From the NCBI RefSeq assembly GCF_021556485.1, contig NZ_JAKGBW010000001.1, positions 186,001 to 250,000 of the forward strand: a DNA stretch of 64,000 bases. The letters run 5' to 3'. Source of the stretch: Oceanobacillus alkalisoli. Lineage in GTDB: Bacteria; Bacillota; Bacilli; Bacillales; Amphibacillaceae. The translations under genes were made by a program, and so were the position numbers. The stretch's first letter is position 1, and each line of letters starts with the position of its first letter. The notes beneath the pieces were generated by a model that ran no database searches, had not been told where the DNA came from, and saw nothing but the letters and a program-made list of their open reading frames with translations. Below are positions 16,341-25,246 of the stretch, in pieces.

Positions 16341-17993
16341 ATGGATTTGGTTCAATTGACAATTAATCAAACGTTTATAAAAGAATTAGAGGAACGACTT
16401 AACAATGACGGGCCATTTAGCTCCCATCAATTGTTTTCACTTGGCTTTCAAGCCGAACAAGCAAGAATTATCCCCTCTTTTTCAGGGTTGAGGAGTTTAG
16501 ACTTTTTGCCGCATATGTCTTTCCTTGATCATCAAGTGGAAACAGCATTAGAAACGATAGAAAAAATGAATGGCAGGGCGATTCTTGCTGATGAAGTTGG
16601 TTTAGGAAAAACAATTGAAGCCGGATTGATTTTAAAGGAATACATGCTGCGTGGACTTGTTAAAAACGCGTTAATCCTTGTTCCAGCTTCTCTTGTGAAC
16701 CAATGGGTGAATGAATTGAATACGAAATTCTATATTCCTGCTGTCCATCACCGGAAACATCATAACTGGGAAGGCAACACAATTCTAGTCTCATCCCTTG
16801 ATACTGCAAAACGCACACCTCATCAGGAAGTGATTCTAGCAAATGAATATGACTTAGTTTTAATTGATGAGGCACATAAACTAAAAAACGACCAGACGAA
16901 AAATTATCAATTTGTGCGGCAGATTAAAAAGAAATACTGCTTATTATTAACCGCTACACCAATTCAAAATGATTTAATGGAAATATTTAATTTGATTTCC
17001 ATTTTAAAACCGGGACATCTTGGAGATGTCACTTCCTTTAAAGAAAAATATTCCAGTAAAACCGAAAAGCAGGAAGCGGATGTTTATCTGAAACAACTGA
17101 TTGAGCGAGTCATGATTCGGAATACAAGGGAAAATACAAATTTAAAACCTTCGAACCGAATTATCGAGACTGTTCTCGTTGATTTTTCAAATGAAGAATC
17201 AGAGGTTTATGAACAACTAAATAATATGCAGCGGGGACAAGATATATTTACAAAGATTACCTTATTACGAGAGATTTGTTCTTCAAGGGAAGCTTGTTAT
17301 CTTTCTCTTGCGAAATTACAAGAAACAAATCCGCAAGATGCGGAAATATATTCTATCATTCAAAAAATCAATGCATTACCTGCTCACTCCAAGGCAATGA
17401 AAGCAGTCGAATTAATTGAACAGATTGGAGATGAGAAGGTAATTATATTTACGGAATACCGGGCAACTCAATTGTATTTACAATGGATTTTACAACAGCA
17501 CGGAATTAGCTCCGTACCATTTAGAGGTGGATTTAACCGCAGTAAGAAGGACTGGATGCTTCAATTGTTTAAAGTTCAAGCGCAAGTATTGATTGCAACA
17601 GAAGCTGGTGCTGAAGGAATCAACCTGCAGTTTTGTCATCACTTGATTAATTATGACTTACCGTGGAATCCGATGAAAATAGAACAACGAATTGGTAGAA
17701 TCCATCGTTTTGGTCAGGATAATGATGTGAAAGTGTATAATCTTGCTGTTAAGCAGACTATTGAAGAACATATACTACATGTGCTTTACGAGAAGATCAA
17801 GTTATTTGAAAATGTTATTGGTGAACTTGATGCAATTCTTTCCAATTTAAATATCGCGGATGTCGAGGAAGAAATCGAAACTATATACAGGGAATCGGAT
17901 TCCTTGGGAGAAGCGGAAATTAAACTTGAAAATTTAGCATCCATCGTCCAAAAGATAGCAGATGAAACAAGTGAAAAAAGTGTAGGTGAATAA
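16341..17993 (+). CDS. yqhH: SNF2/SWI2-family DEAD-like helicase (YqhH)
   Basis: 550-aa double-stranded-DNA-dependent ATPase. Motif I is LADEVGLGKTIEAG, motif II LIDEAHKLKN, motif III LLLTATPIQND. The C-terminal helicase domain has EAGAEGINLQ and motif VI EQRIGRIHRFGQ. The specific role of the YqhH subfamily is unknown; similar proteins include RapA-like helicases acting on RNA polymerase. Start ATG 16341 after GGGGTG. yqhG follows after 1 nt. Confidence 0.9.
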   Translation: MDLVQLTINQTFIKELEERLNNDGPFSSHQLFSLGFQAEQARIIPSFSGLRSLDFLPHMSFLDHQVETALETIEKMNGRAILADEVGLGKTIEAGLILKEYMLRGLVKNALILVPASLVNQWVNELNTKFYIPAVHHRKHHNWEGNTILVSSLDTAKRTPHQEVILANEYDLVLIDEAHKLKNDQTKNYQFVRQIKKKYCLLLTATPIQNDLMEIFNLISILKPGHLGDVTSFKEKYSSKTEKQEADVYLKQLIERVMIRNTRENTNLKPSNRIIETVLVDFSNEESEVYEQLNNMQRGQDIFTKITLLREICSSREACYLSLAKLQETNPQDAEIYSIIQKINALPAHSKAMKAVELIEQIGDEKVIIFTEYRATQLYLQWILQQHGISSVPFRGGFNRSKKDWMLQLFKVQAQVLIATEAGAEGINLQFCHHLINYDLPWNPMKIEQRIGRIHRFGQDNDVKVYNLAVKQTIEEHILHVLYEKIKLFENVIGELDAILSNLNIADVEEEIETIYRESDSLGEAEIKLENLASIVQKIADETSEKSVGE

Positions 17994-17994
17994 G

Positions 17995-18792
17995 ATGGCA
18001 ATTGTTGATATCGAACAATTTATAATCGATTATTTCAGCGCGTATCAATGTAATCCTTTGAAGATGGAAGATGGCGTTATGCAAGTGGAGTTAACAGAGG
18101 AATTAGACAAGATATTAATGAATCGTCCCTTTTATTGGCATTATATTCAAAGTCTTGGCCAAGAAGGTGTACCAATGACATTGACACTCATAACAAACCC
18201 GGATAAAAGAGAGCAAGCAGGAGAATGGATCGATATCGGCAGTCCAAGACTGCAACAGATCTTCAATCATGTTACGCAGCATGAGAAATATACATTACTT
18301 TTCCAAGAAGTAAATACGGATAAAAACACCCCGCTTTACCCATGGTTGCTCGCGAATTTTAAAGTGAGTTATAGAGGGAGACAAAAGAAAGAAGAAATTA
18401 TTTCCCTCGGTATCCAACTTGTTACTGGAAAAGTAATTGTGAATATGATGGATGAGTTGAATAAACTTGCTTTGAAACAACAAATATCCAATTTTTGCTA
18501 TACAATCTCTCCAATTATTACATTGACAAGCGGATTTAAGCGCATTGAAAAAATCATCCAGCATTATGTTGAAAATCAACCGAAAGAATGGGCTAATGAA
18601 GCATTGGAAACACGAAATGAAGAAATCGCCCTCTTAAAGCAATTTTACAAGGACGATTTGGAGAATAATATCGTCAAGAAGGAAATGGAGGAAATTAACA
18701 ATCGATATACACCAGAAATTACAATTGACGTAACAAGTGGAGGGTTGATTTACTTACTCCAAGACTTTCCTGATATTGAACGGTTTTCATAA
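17995..18792 (+). CDS. yqhG: Conserved protein YqhG
   Basis: 265 aa from ATG 17995 (GTAGGTGA upstream; the TAA of yqhH overlaps its Shine-Dalgarno region). Soluble, no membrane segment, begins MAIVDIEQFIIDYFSAYQCN. Always paired with yqhH in Bacillaceae, suggesting a partner of the helicase (inference); no biochemical role is established. Confidence 0.85.
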   Translation: MAIVDIEQFIIDYFSAYQCNPLKMEDGVMQVELTEELDKILMNRPFYWHYIQSLGQEGVPMTLTLITNPDKREQAGEWIDIGSPRLQQIFNHVTQHEKYTLLFQEVNTDKNTPLYPWLLANFKVSYRGRQKKEEIISLGIQLVTGKVIVNMMDELNKLALKQQISNFCYTISPIITLTSGFKRIEKIIQHYVENQPKEWANEALETRNEEIALLKQFYKDDLENNIVKKEMEEINNRYTPEITIDVTSGGLIYLLQDFPDIERFS

Positions 18793-18796
18793 AGAA

Positions 18797-18890
18797 GTCT
18801 ACCATCCTCAAGGAATGTGAAAGTGCGAATAGCACCAATGAGTAGGCGGGAGATGAATTTCGGTTGGCTTTAGCCAAAATTCATTCCATA
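18797..18890 (+). mobile_element. IS200/IS605-like end with omega-RNA-like hairpins (remnant)
   Basis: Contains GTGCGAATAGCAC, GTAGGCGGGAGATGAATTTC and a stem TGAATTTCGGTTGGC-TTTA-GCCAAAATTCA. This resembles the subterminal hairpins/guide-RNA scaffold found at IS605-family right ends. It lies upstream of a tnpB fragment instead of downstream, so the element is rearranged. Identification is by resemblance only. Confidence 0.45.
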
Positions 18891-18891
18891 C

Positions 18892-19131
18892 GGTATTGAT
18901 GACTTGGACATGAAAGGAATCTCAAGAGCTCTTCACTTTGGAATAAGTGTTCACGACAACGGTTGGTGGATGTTCACGTTCTTTTTAGCGTATAACCTAA
19001 AAGAACAAGGGAAACAACTTGTGAAAGTTGGTAAATGGTTTCCTTCCACTAAGAAGTGTTCTTCCTGTGGTGCAGAAAAACCGATGAAATTATCTGAACG
19101 CACCTACCGTTGTTCCTACGGTTATGTGGGT
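18892..19131 (+). pseudogene. tnpB: TnpB (RNA-guided nuclease of IS200/IS605) C-terminal fragment
   Basis: Frame reads GIDDLDMKGISRALHFG, SVHDNGWWMF, KVGKWFPSTKKCSSCG, SERTYRC, which is the end of the RuvC-like nuclease domain and the first Cys pair of the zinc finger. The start and catalytic N-terminal parts are missing (a TAG lies in frame at 18871). The homology breaks off after YGYV, where the sequence runs into the 3' end of yqzE. Non-functional relic. Confidence 0.85.
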
Positions 19132-19314
19132 TTACGCTCGTCTTCCTTTAAGAAACAATTTAAATGAGAATGGAAGGATTCCAAACCAGCGATTCAGCAC
19201 AACAGATCCATCCTGCTTCTCCGCTTCCCTCCGCTCCTTCCGTTCCTCACGCGGGCTGTTCATGTATTTAACAATTTCTTCTGTAATAAATTTCAAATAA
19301 TTATTCGTTGACAT
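19132..19314 (-). CDS. yqzE: YqzE family protein
   Basis: 60 aa, starting MSTNNYLKFITEEIVKYMNS and ending RWFGILPFSFKLFLKGRRA. It has AGGAGG 9 nt before ATG 19314. Family members lie beside comG in Bacillaceae and have no known function. Here it is divergent from comGA. The last codons may be altered by the adjoining tnpB remnant, because the C terminus lies at the junction. Confidence 0.85.
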   Translation of the reverse strand: MSTNNYLKFITEEIVKYMNSPREERKERREAEKQDGSVVLNRWFGILPFSFKLFLKGRRA

Positions 19315-19442
19315 CCTGTTGCCTCCTCTTGTTTTTTAATAGCTTATACGACTTAAAAATATTTATACAAATTAATTAAAAATAAAGCAGGAATATCTCA
19401 ATACATGTCGAATCATATAATTTATAAGGAGGTGAAACTAAC

Positions 19443-20447
19443 TTGAACCCGGCCTTACCCTTGGTTAAACAAATAATGGAACAGGCAATCAACGAACATG
19501 CTACAGACCTTCACTTCATACCTTCTCCAAACGAAACGAAAATCCACTTTCGTATTCAGGGCACCCGTAAATTCCATTCTGTTATCTCTAAGAGTCAATA
19601 TGAGCTTTTGCTAACCTTTTTTAAATTCAAGGCAGGAATGGATATTGGAGAATCAAGAAAACCCCAAGATGGCAGTATTGCCAACCTTTTCCCAGCACTC
19701 GGTAAATATACATTAAGGTTATCCACGCTACCGATGCTCGCATCGGAAAGTTTGGCGATTAGAATTTTACCACAAGAAGACTTCCTCCCACTTGATGAAT
19801 TATTTCTCTTCCCTTATCAATTAAATGAGCTCAAAAAATCGGCAATTGCTCAATCTGGCTTAGTTTTAATTACCGGACCTGCTGGAAGTGGAAAGTCAAC
19901 AACCCTTTATGCCTTAATTCGTTTCTTGATGAAAGAACACTCCTATCAAGCGATAACGCTAGAAGACCCTGTTGAAAGGCAAATTGATGATGTCATTCAA
20001 GTACAAATTAATGAACAAGCAAGCATTACCTATCAAGCTGGATTGAAAGCAGCATTAAGACATGACCCGGATATATTAATGATAGGAGAATTAAGGGATG
20101 AAGCAACCGCTCACTTTGCTTTACAGTCATCACTGACGGGACACCTCGTGTTTAGCACGTTCCATGCACGCGATGCAGTCGGAACGATTTACCGGTTGCT
20201 CGATATGGGGATTAAACAACAAGATCTGTTTCAATCACTTGTTGCTGTTATATCCATAAAATTAATCCCTATTCGGCAAAAGGGCATTATTCGACGGGCA
20301 GCAATTTTAGAATTTCTAAGTGGAGAAGATTTGAATAAGGCAATCTATTCTCGATTTGATTTCCATCAACAAGACAGGAATTCCTTTAAACATTTAAGGA
20401 GGAAAGCATATGCATACGGCTTCACCGCTGAAGGTTTTCCTAAATAA
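19443..20447 (+). CDS. comGA: Competence pseudopilus assembly ATPase ComGA
   Basis: Type II secretion/type IV pilus-like traffic ATPase that drives assembly of the competence pseudopilus for DNA uptake. 334 aa. Walker A GPAGSGKSTT, Asp box region DPDILMIGELRDEATA and His box LTGHLVFSTFHARDAVG. The start is TTG 19443, with GGAGGTG about 6-8 nt upstream; no ATG fits. First gene of the comG operon. I see no convincing paired ComK box upstream, although the region is AT-rich. Confidence 0.95.
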   Translation: MNPALPLVKQIMEQAINEHATDLHFIPSPNETKIHFRIQGTRKFHSVISKSQYELLLTFFKFKAGMDIGESRKPQDGSIANLFPALGKYTLRLSTLPMLASESLAIRILPQEDFLPLDELFLFPYQLNELKKSAIAQSGLVLITGPAGSGKSTTLYALIRFLMKEHSYQAITLEDPVERQIDDVIQVQINEQASITYQAGLKAALRHDPDILMIGELRDEATAHFALQSSLTGHLVFSTFHARDAVGTIYRLLDMGIKQQDLFQSLVAVISIKLIPIRQKGIIRRAAILEFLSGEDLNKAIYSRFDFHQQDRNSFKHLRRKAYAYGFTAEGFPK

Positions 20448-21465
20448 GCAGCGGAAAATACCTGAAACGATTCAAATTCGGTTTTTAAAACGTCTCGAAC
20501 GCTTTTTGATAAATGGGTATTCGTTACAGGACGCCCTTGAAGCGACTGCTTGGGACAAAGATTTGGCCTCTATTTCCCTTTACTTTTTGGAGAAATTAAA
20601 AGAAGGTATACGTCTCGATACTATTTTCGAACAGGCTGGTTTTCATCCTTCGATTAGTTCCTTTCTGTATTTTATCAATGCAAATTCAGACTTGAAAGAA
20701 GCAGTTGGAAAATGCCTGGAATTAGTCGAGCATCATTTCCAGAACGTCCGAAAGTTCAAGCAGATCATTCGTTATCCCTTATTTCTTCTGCTTATTTTCT
20801 CTGTTGTTTTATTTTTTATTAACCACCGCGTACTTCCCGCGTTCCAATCATTATTTACTTCTTCTCCTGAGACGCAAACAACGATCAATCTCTTAAAATG
20901 GTTAATGGATTTGATTCAATTTTCCGCTATCTTTATTATCGTGTTAAGCATCCTTTTCACAATTATCTGGCGTTATGTGCGCCCAAGAATATCTATGGAA
21001 GAGCAATTGAAAGTGATTGAGCGTATTCCTTTCTATCGCTATTATTTACGGTTGCAAACAAGCTTGCAGCTTTCCACCCATTTTAGTTCGTTGCTAAAAG
21101 CAGGACTTAGCCTAAAGGAAATTCTTGCAGAACTTGCTCGCCAGAATAGACTCCCGATTATTTCTTATTATGCGACATTACTGACCAATAATTTAGAACG
21201 GGGTTACCATATTAGCAACTTACTCGAAGAATTACCGTTAATAGAAAAACAACTAGCTGCAATATTCCAGAAAAATACGACTATTCCCGTATTAGAAAAA
21301 GACCTTACATTATATAGTGATATGTTGCTTGACGAGATGGAACGAATGATGATTCGAGTCATTACATCTATTCAGCCTGTATTTTATACAGTACTCGGGG
21401 TATTTATTGTTTTTATTTACTTAAGTATGATGTTGCCTATGTTTCAACTAATGAATTCATTTTAA
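20410..21465 (+). CDS. comGB: Competence pseudopilus membrane platform protein ComGB
   Basis: GspF/PilC-type polytopic membrane protein, 351 aa, with three hydrophobic segments (about residues 118-138, 170-192 and 325-348). ATG 20410 has AAGGAGG 8 nt upstream and overlaps comGA by 38 nt. It acts with ComGA to assemble ComGC filaments. Confidence 0.93.
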   Translation: MHTASPLKVFLNKQRKIPETIQIRFLKRLERFLINGYSLQDALEATAWDKDLASISLYFLEKLKEGIRLDTIFEQAGFHPSISSFLYFINANSDLKEAVGKCLELVEHHFQNVRKFKQIIRYPLFLLLIFSVVLFFINHRVLPAFQSLFTSSPETQTTINLLKWLMDLIQFSAIFIIVLSILFTIIWRYVRPRISMEEQLKVIERIPFYRYYLRLQTSLQLSTHFSSLLKAGLSLKEILAELARQNRLPIISYYATLLTNNLERGYHISNLLEELPLIEKQLAAIFQKNTTIPVLEKDLTLYSDMLLDEMERMMIRVITSIQPVFYTVLGVFIVFIYLSMMLPMFQLMNSF

Positions 21466-21479
21466 AAGGAGCGATTATA

Positions 21480-21782
21480 ATGTTTAACAATGAACGTGCG
21501 TTTACGCTGATTGAGATGTTAATCGTAATGCTTGTTATCTCCGTATTGCTATTACTGATTATCCCTAACTTGGCAAATCAGTCGGAAAATGTGAATGATA
21601 AAGGTTGTGAAGCCTTGAAAGAGATTGTTCAAACGCAGGTAGAAGCATATTATTTGGATAACAAAGAGAAAGTCAATGATATACAGACACTCGTATCAGC
21701 AGGTTATCTAAAAGATAACCAAACAAGCTGCGGAGACACTCCAATCACAATCAATAATGGTAAAGTAAACGATGACTCGTAA
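21480..21782 (+). CDS. comGC: Major competence pseudopilin ComGC
   Basis: 100-aa prepilin with short basic leader and class III cleavage motif RA/FTLIEMLIVM; Ala at -1 replaces the usual Gly, as in some other ComGC proteins. The hydrophobic N-terminal helix continues to about residue 30. Two Cys (CEAL and TSCG) could form the intramolecular disulfide known for ComGC. Preceded by AAAGGAG. Processed by ComC peptidase, whose gene is elsewhere. Confidence 0.95.
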   Translation: MFNNERAFTLIEMLIVMLVISVLLLLIIPNLANQSENVNDKGCEALKEIVQTQVEAYYLDNKEKVNDIQTLVSAGYLKDNQTSCGDTPITINNGKVNDDS

Positions 21783-22231
21783 TGATGCAAAGAAACGGTT
21801 TTACTCTGATTGAAATGCTTCTTACGCTCAGTATCCTATCCATTCTTTTCTTGCTCACCATTCCCCTTCAATCTGATTTGCTTACTAAACAACAGGAAGA
21901 ACAATTCATTGAGGTATTACAACAAGATGTACTGCTTATCCAAAACCAATCAAGTAAGCATAGGAGAGACGAAATGTATATCCGATTTTTTGATGATTAT
22001 TACAGCATCCTGTCCGGGGTGAATAAACCTTTTGCATACCGGGAATATCCTGCAGATTGGACGTTGGTTACTACGAACCAGTCACGACTGATCCGATTCG
22101 TACAAACTGGAACCATCCTCCAACCCCGAACCCTTGTTATGTATACACCCAATCATAAGTTATATATCGTATTCCCACTCGGCAAAGGGAGGTTTTATAT
22201 TGAAAAAGAAAAACGGATACTCGATGATTGA
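21782..22231 (+). CDS. comGD: Minor pseudopilin ComGD
   Basis: 149 aa with prepilin motif NG/FTLIEMLLTL near the N terminus. The ATG overlaps the comGC TAA by one base (TAATG); the second ATG at 21785 is an alternative start. Minor component of the competence pseudopilus. Confidence 0.9.
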   Translation: MMQRNGFTLIEMLLTLSILSILFLLTIPLQSDLLTKQQEEQFIEVLQQDVLLIQNQSSKHRRDEMYIRFFDDYYSILSGVNKPFAYREYPADWTLVTTNQSRLIRFVQTGTILQPRTLVMYTPNHKLYIVFPLGKGRFYIEKEKRILDD

Positions 22232-22541
22232 AGTTTTAATCGCCTCCACCATATTTTTTCAAGCGCTCATTATATTTATACCGATATACACAGATATTCA
22301 GACGGCAAAAGATACATTGGGGGATAGAAGATGGGCAGCTCATCAATTACAAGCTGAATTGCAGCAATTTATTTTGGGGAACCCTCCCCCGCTTCCTGTT
22401 AGTAAAGAAACGACAAAAGACGGAAAGGCCTTTCACTTTCATTTTTATAAAGAAGACATATACACGAAGGGATGTGTATCTTGGGAGAATGCAGAAGAAA
22501 CCGAAGAAGAAATCTGTTTACTCGCAATACCTAAAGAATGA
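22200..22541 (+). CDS. comGE: Minor pseudopilin ComGE
   Basis: 113 aa from TTG 22200, chosen because GGGAGG lies 6 nt upstream and gives a prepilin leader MKKKNGYSMIEVLIASTIFF; an upstream ATG at 22134 has no ribosome binding site. Tyr replaces Phe at +1 of the processed pilin. Overlaps comGD by 32 nt. Minor pseudopilin of the competence apparatus. Confidence 0.88.
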   Translation: MKKKNGYSMIEVLIASTIFFQALIIFIPIYTDIQTAKDTLGDRRWAAHQLQAELQQFILGNPPPLPVSKETTKDGKAFHFHFYKEDIYTKGCVSWENAEETEEEICLLAIPKE

Positions 22542-22944
22542 GCGTGGTTTTAATTTTATTTCTTTGCTGACGATGCTAACTGTCATCTTTCTCACATTGC
22601 CGTTTTTAGTTTATGCTTTGCAAGCTGTCAAGCCGACAAATAATTATGAAGAACTTGCAGTATATGAATTTTTTCGCTTTGTTCGAGATGATATCCTTGA
22701 ATCTCATCATTATTATATCCAGGATCATACTCTTTATTTACTTCAAGCAAACGAACAAACCGCTTCGATTAGTAAATATGATTCCTTAGTCAGAAGACAG
22801 ATTGATGGCAGGGGGCATGAAATTTATTTGCGCGGCGTGCAGTTTCTCAGGTTTCAGGAGGAGCCATTCGGTATAAAGTTGATTATCACGACAGAAGAAG
22901 GTGTAACATATGAAAGGTTATTTCCGTTTTATAACGGAGTCTAA
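22474..22944 (+). CDS. comGF: Competence protein ComGF
   Basis: About 156 aa from GTG 22474; the ATG at 22489 is also possible. N-terminal hydrophobic helix after NERGFNFISLL, then the family region VRRQIDGRGHEIYLRGVQF. Overlaps comGE by 68 nt and comGG by 35 nt. Required for DNA binding to competent cells in B. subtilis. Confidence 0.87.
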   Translation: MYLGRMQKKPKKKSVYSQYLKNERGFNFISLLTMLTVIFLTLPFLVYALQAVKPTNNYEELAVYEFFRFVRDDILESHHYYIQDHTLYLLQANEQTASISKYDSLVRRQIDGRGHEIYLRGVQFLRFQEEPFGIKLIITTEEGVTYERLFPFYNGV

Positions 22945-23293
22945 CGGTTTTATTCTGCTTCATATATTATTTATCATTGCCATCCTCTTCTTGCTTGTCA
23001 CCGGCAGTATTTTCTCTTACCGGAATGAAGTCCATATAACGGAAACACAAGTGGAACAGATACATGTCGAAAGTTTATTTCAAATGAGCCGATTGAAATA
23101 TGTAAAAGAACAAATGCAAAATGAAGAAATATTGCAGACGGCCTCCTATGATTTTCCGAATGGTGATGTCGATATTAGGATAACCCACTTATCGGAAGCT
23201 TACCGAAAATTGCAGTTCCACATTAATCCGTCTAATCAAGAATCTCTCTTTACGGTTAATCATGTAATAAAAAACGAGATGTTTCGTGAATAA
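22910..23293 (+). CDS. comGG: Competence protein ComGG
   Basis: 127 aa, ATG 22910 after GAAGGTG inside comGF. Prepilin-like N terminus ESNGFILLHILFIIAILFLL. Last gene of the comG operon; sequence similarity in this family is low, so identity rests on position and the pilin-like helix. Confidence 0.85.
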   Translation: MKGYFRFITESNGFILLHILFIIAILFLLVTGSIFSYRNEVHITETQVEQIHVESLFQMSRLKYVKEQMQNEEILQTASYDFPNGDVDIRITHLSEAYRKLQFHINPSNQESLFTVNHVIKNEMFRE

Positions 23294-23398
23294 TTATGTA
23301 TACTTTTCAACAAAGCTTGAATACTCAGCTCTTTTTCCCGTTTTTCTAATATAATTAAGGTGTAAATGATCTGTAGCATAATGATGGGGTGAAAAATA

Positions 23399-24097
23399 AT
23401 GAAGAACACATTAAAGGTTACCAATGTGATGAGCGACCCTACAAGATTCAATATTTATCAACATTTAGTGGAGCACCATCAAGATGTGAGTGTCACCGAT
23501 ATTTCCGAGGCTTTTGATATTCATCCGAATGTGGCCAGACTCCATTTATCCAAACTCGAAGAAATTAATCTTGTTACCTCTTATTTGAAAAAAACAGGGA
23601 AAGGTGTCCGTCCGGGTAGACGCTATCAGTTATCAAATGAAGTTGTCGAATTGAACTTCCCTGCACGGGATTATAAGATCCTTTCATCTATTGCCCTTGA
23701 AGCTTTAATGGATCTCGGCGAACCAGGGAAACAAGCTCTGTACGAAACAGGGAAAAAATACGGAACAGAAGTAATGCATCAGGATATGAAGCATCTTAAT
23801 GAGGATGCCGATGTGAAGGAGAAAATTACGGTACTTGAACGAACAGGCCGCATGCTTGGCATGTACCCTTCCTTCAAATATGATAAAGAAACAAACAGTA
23901 TCCATTTTTCAGTGAATAATTGTCCATTTAGAGAAATTGCAAGCAATAATCACCAGCTCGTCTGTGAGATGCATCGCATCTTTTTAAAGGGTATGTTTGA
24001 AGCATTATTTACTTCGATTGAATTAATAGAAGAGAAAAATATGTTTGCCGATAATTGCAGTAATTGTGCTTATATCGCAAAACTTTCAATCGTTTAA
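23399..24097 (+). CDS. ArsR/SufR-like winged-helix transcriptional regulator with Cys cluster
   Basis: 232 aa. N-terminal helix-turn-helix (MSDPTRFNIYQHLVEHH to PNVARLHLSKLEEINLV, about residues 11-60) followed by a wing. The C-terminal domain holds CPFREIASNNHQLVCEMH and CSNC, a Cys/His set like that of SufR-type Fe-S or metal-sensing repressors. I infer a ligand- or cluster-sensing repressor; the target is unknown. ATG 23399 follows GGGGTG. In B. subtilis this interval, between comG and yqgY, holds other genes. Confidence 0.75.
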   Translation: MKNTLKVTNVMSDPTRFNIYQHLVEHHQDVSVTDISEAFDIHPNVARLHLSKLEEINLVTSYLKKTGKGVRPGRRYQLSNEVVELNFPARDYKILSSIALEALMDLGEPGKQALYETGKKYGTEVMHQDMKHLNEDADVKEKITVLERTGRMLGMYPSFKYDKETNSIHFSVNNCPFREIASNNHQLVCEMHRIFLKGMFEALFTSIELIEEKNMFADNCSNCAYIAKLSIV

Positions 24098-24173
24098 GGT
24101 CAATCGTTTACAATAGTTGCTTCCTCGTTTATAATAACTATGAAAGGTTAACTAGAAGGAGGGGGAAAGAGAC

Positions 24174-24416
24174 ATGGATCGTGTGTTTCGTATGCTGGGC
24201 TTTTGGACAGGGATTTTTGCCGTTATGTTCTATGTTGGGGACATGATGGTACCATCCGTACTATCCTTGATTCAAACAGTATTTTTCCTTACAGTAGGCT
24301 ACTTAAAATTATCAGAACGGATGTATATGTATTTATTCGGAGCTTATTTAACAGTATTCATGATAGGTTATACATGGTATTCTGAATTTATACTTGTACC
24401 AGGGTTCGGCGGTTAA
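24174..24416 (+). CDS. yqgY: DUF2626 membrane protein YqgY
   Basis: 80 aa, AGGAGGGGG 10 nt before ATG 24174. Three hydrophobic segments (about residues 8-27, 29-46 and 50-70) and conserved ends MDRVFRMLGFWTG and FGG. Function unknown. Position next to yqgX matches B. subtilis. Confidence 0.88.
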   Translation: MDRVFRMLGFWTGIFAVMFYVGDMMVPSVLSLIQTVFFLTVGYLKLSERMYMYLFGAYLTVFMIGYTWYSEFILVPGFGG

Positions 24417-24420
24417 ACGT

Positions 24421-24516
24421 AAAAAAGGCGGAAGCGCCCGTTTAGCAACGTACAAACCTGTGGAGTGTCAAGTTTGCTAGTTGCTGGGCGCTGGAGCCGG
24501 ATGTGGCTAGTTCCGG
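24421..24516. repeat. GC-rich hairpin repeat of Bacillaceae type
   Basis: GGCGGAAGCGCCC..GCAAC..AAAC pairs with GTTTG..GTTGC..GGGCGCTGGAGCC. Similar GCGGAAGCGCC/GGGCGCTGGAGC hairpins recur in Bacillaceae genomes. It may act as an extra terminator for yqgY. Confidence 0.6.
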
Positions 24517-24563
24517 TAATAGTAATTGCCCACAGTATTTTTAATTTATTGTTTCTATAACGC

Positions 24564-24600
24564 GAAAAACCATGCAGGGGGTAATTGCATGGTTTTTTTC
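24564..24600. terminator. Bidirectional terminator between yqgY and yqgX
   Basis: AAAACCATGCA and TGCATGGTTTTTT with a GGGGGTAAT loop; A run on one side and T run on the other. Confidence 0.8.
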
Positions 24601-24622
24601 TTTTATCATCTTAATGTGCCAA

Positions 24623-25246
24623 TTATCCACGGAAAAACGGATTGTTCACTTTTTCAAAACCGATTGTTGTACTTGGTCCATGTCCAGGATATACTTCATA
24701 TGCATCCTCTAACTTATATAATTTTTCTTTAATGGAATGTTCAAGCGTCGGCAAGTCTCCTCCCGGCAGATCTGTCCTTCCTATTCCTTGGTTGAAGAGC
24801 GCGTCACCACTGAAGACTTGTTTCGTATCTGTAAAAATGAAACTCATGCTGCCTGGCGAATGCCCCGGTGTATGTGCGACAGTGAATTGGAACTCCCCAA
24901 TGGAAAACGGGCCTTCCTCAATCGTGATTTCAGCTTCCGTTGCTATAATTTCGTTGCCCATTAATTTATGAGAACCATTAAGCATCGGATCTGTTAGCCA
25001 GTTTTGTTCCGCTTCGTTAATGTATACATTCAACTGGAACTTATTTCTAACTGCCTCCAGGCCTCCAATATGATCAAAATGAGCATGTGTTAATAGGATA
25101 CCTAAAGGTGTCAGCTCATTTTCTTCTATGTATTGAATAATTTGATCCGCGTCACCACCAGGGTCAACAATCAAAGCATGATTATCCTTTGATAAAATAT
25201 AACAATTTGTCCCGATCATCCCGACCGGCATTGTCTTTATTTCCAT
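24623..25246 (-). CDS. yqgX: Metallo-beta-lactamase-fold hydrolase YqgX (glyoxalase II-like)
   Basis: About 207 aa. Zinc ligands: THAHFDHIGG, HTPGHSPGS, FSGDALF and YPGHG. Glyoxalase II/persulfide-dioxygenase-like hydrolase; the exact thioester or other substrate is unproven. Start ATG 25246 (MEIKTMPVGMIGTNCYIL) has GAGGAG 9 nt upstream; ATG 25255 lies on the Shine-Dalgarno itself. Confidence 0.92.
   Translation of the reverse strand: MEIKTMPVGMIGTNCYILSKDNHALIVDPGGDADQIIQYIEENELTPLGILLTHAHFDHIGGLEAVRNKFQLNVYINEAEQNWLTDPMLNGSHKLMGNEIIATEAEITIEEGPFSIGEFQFTVAHTPGHSPGSMSFIFTDTKQVFSGDALFNQGIGRTDLPGGDLPTLEHSIKEKLYKLEDAYEVYPGHGPSTTIGFEKVNNPFFRG

Noticed and set aside
19315-19442. ComK box upstream of comGA
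   Set aside because: The region is AT-rich but I could not find two AAAA-N5-TTTT half-sites at proper spacing, so no site is claimed.
24526-24732. 68-codon frame spanning the yqgY/yqgX terminator
   Set aside because: It overlaps a bidirectional terminator and the yqgX 3' end and has no ribosome binding site.
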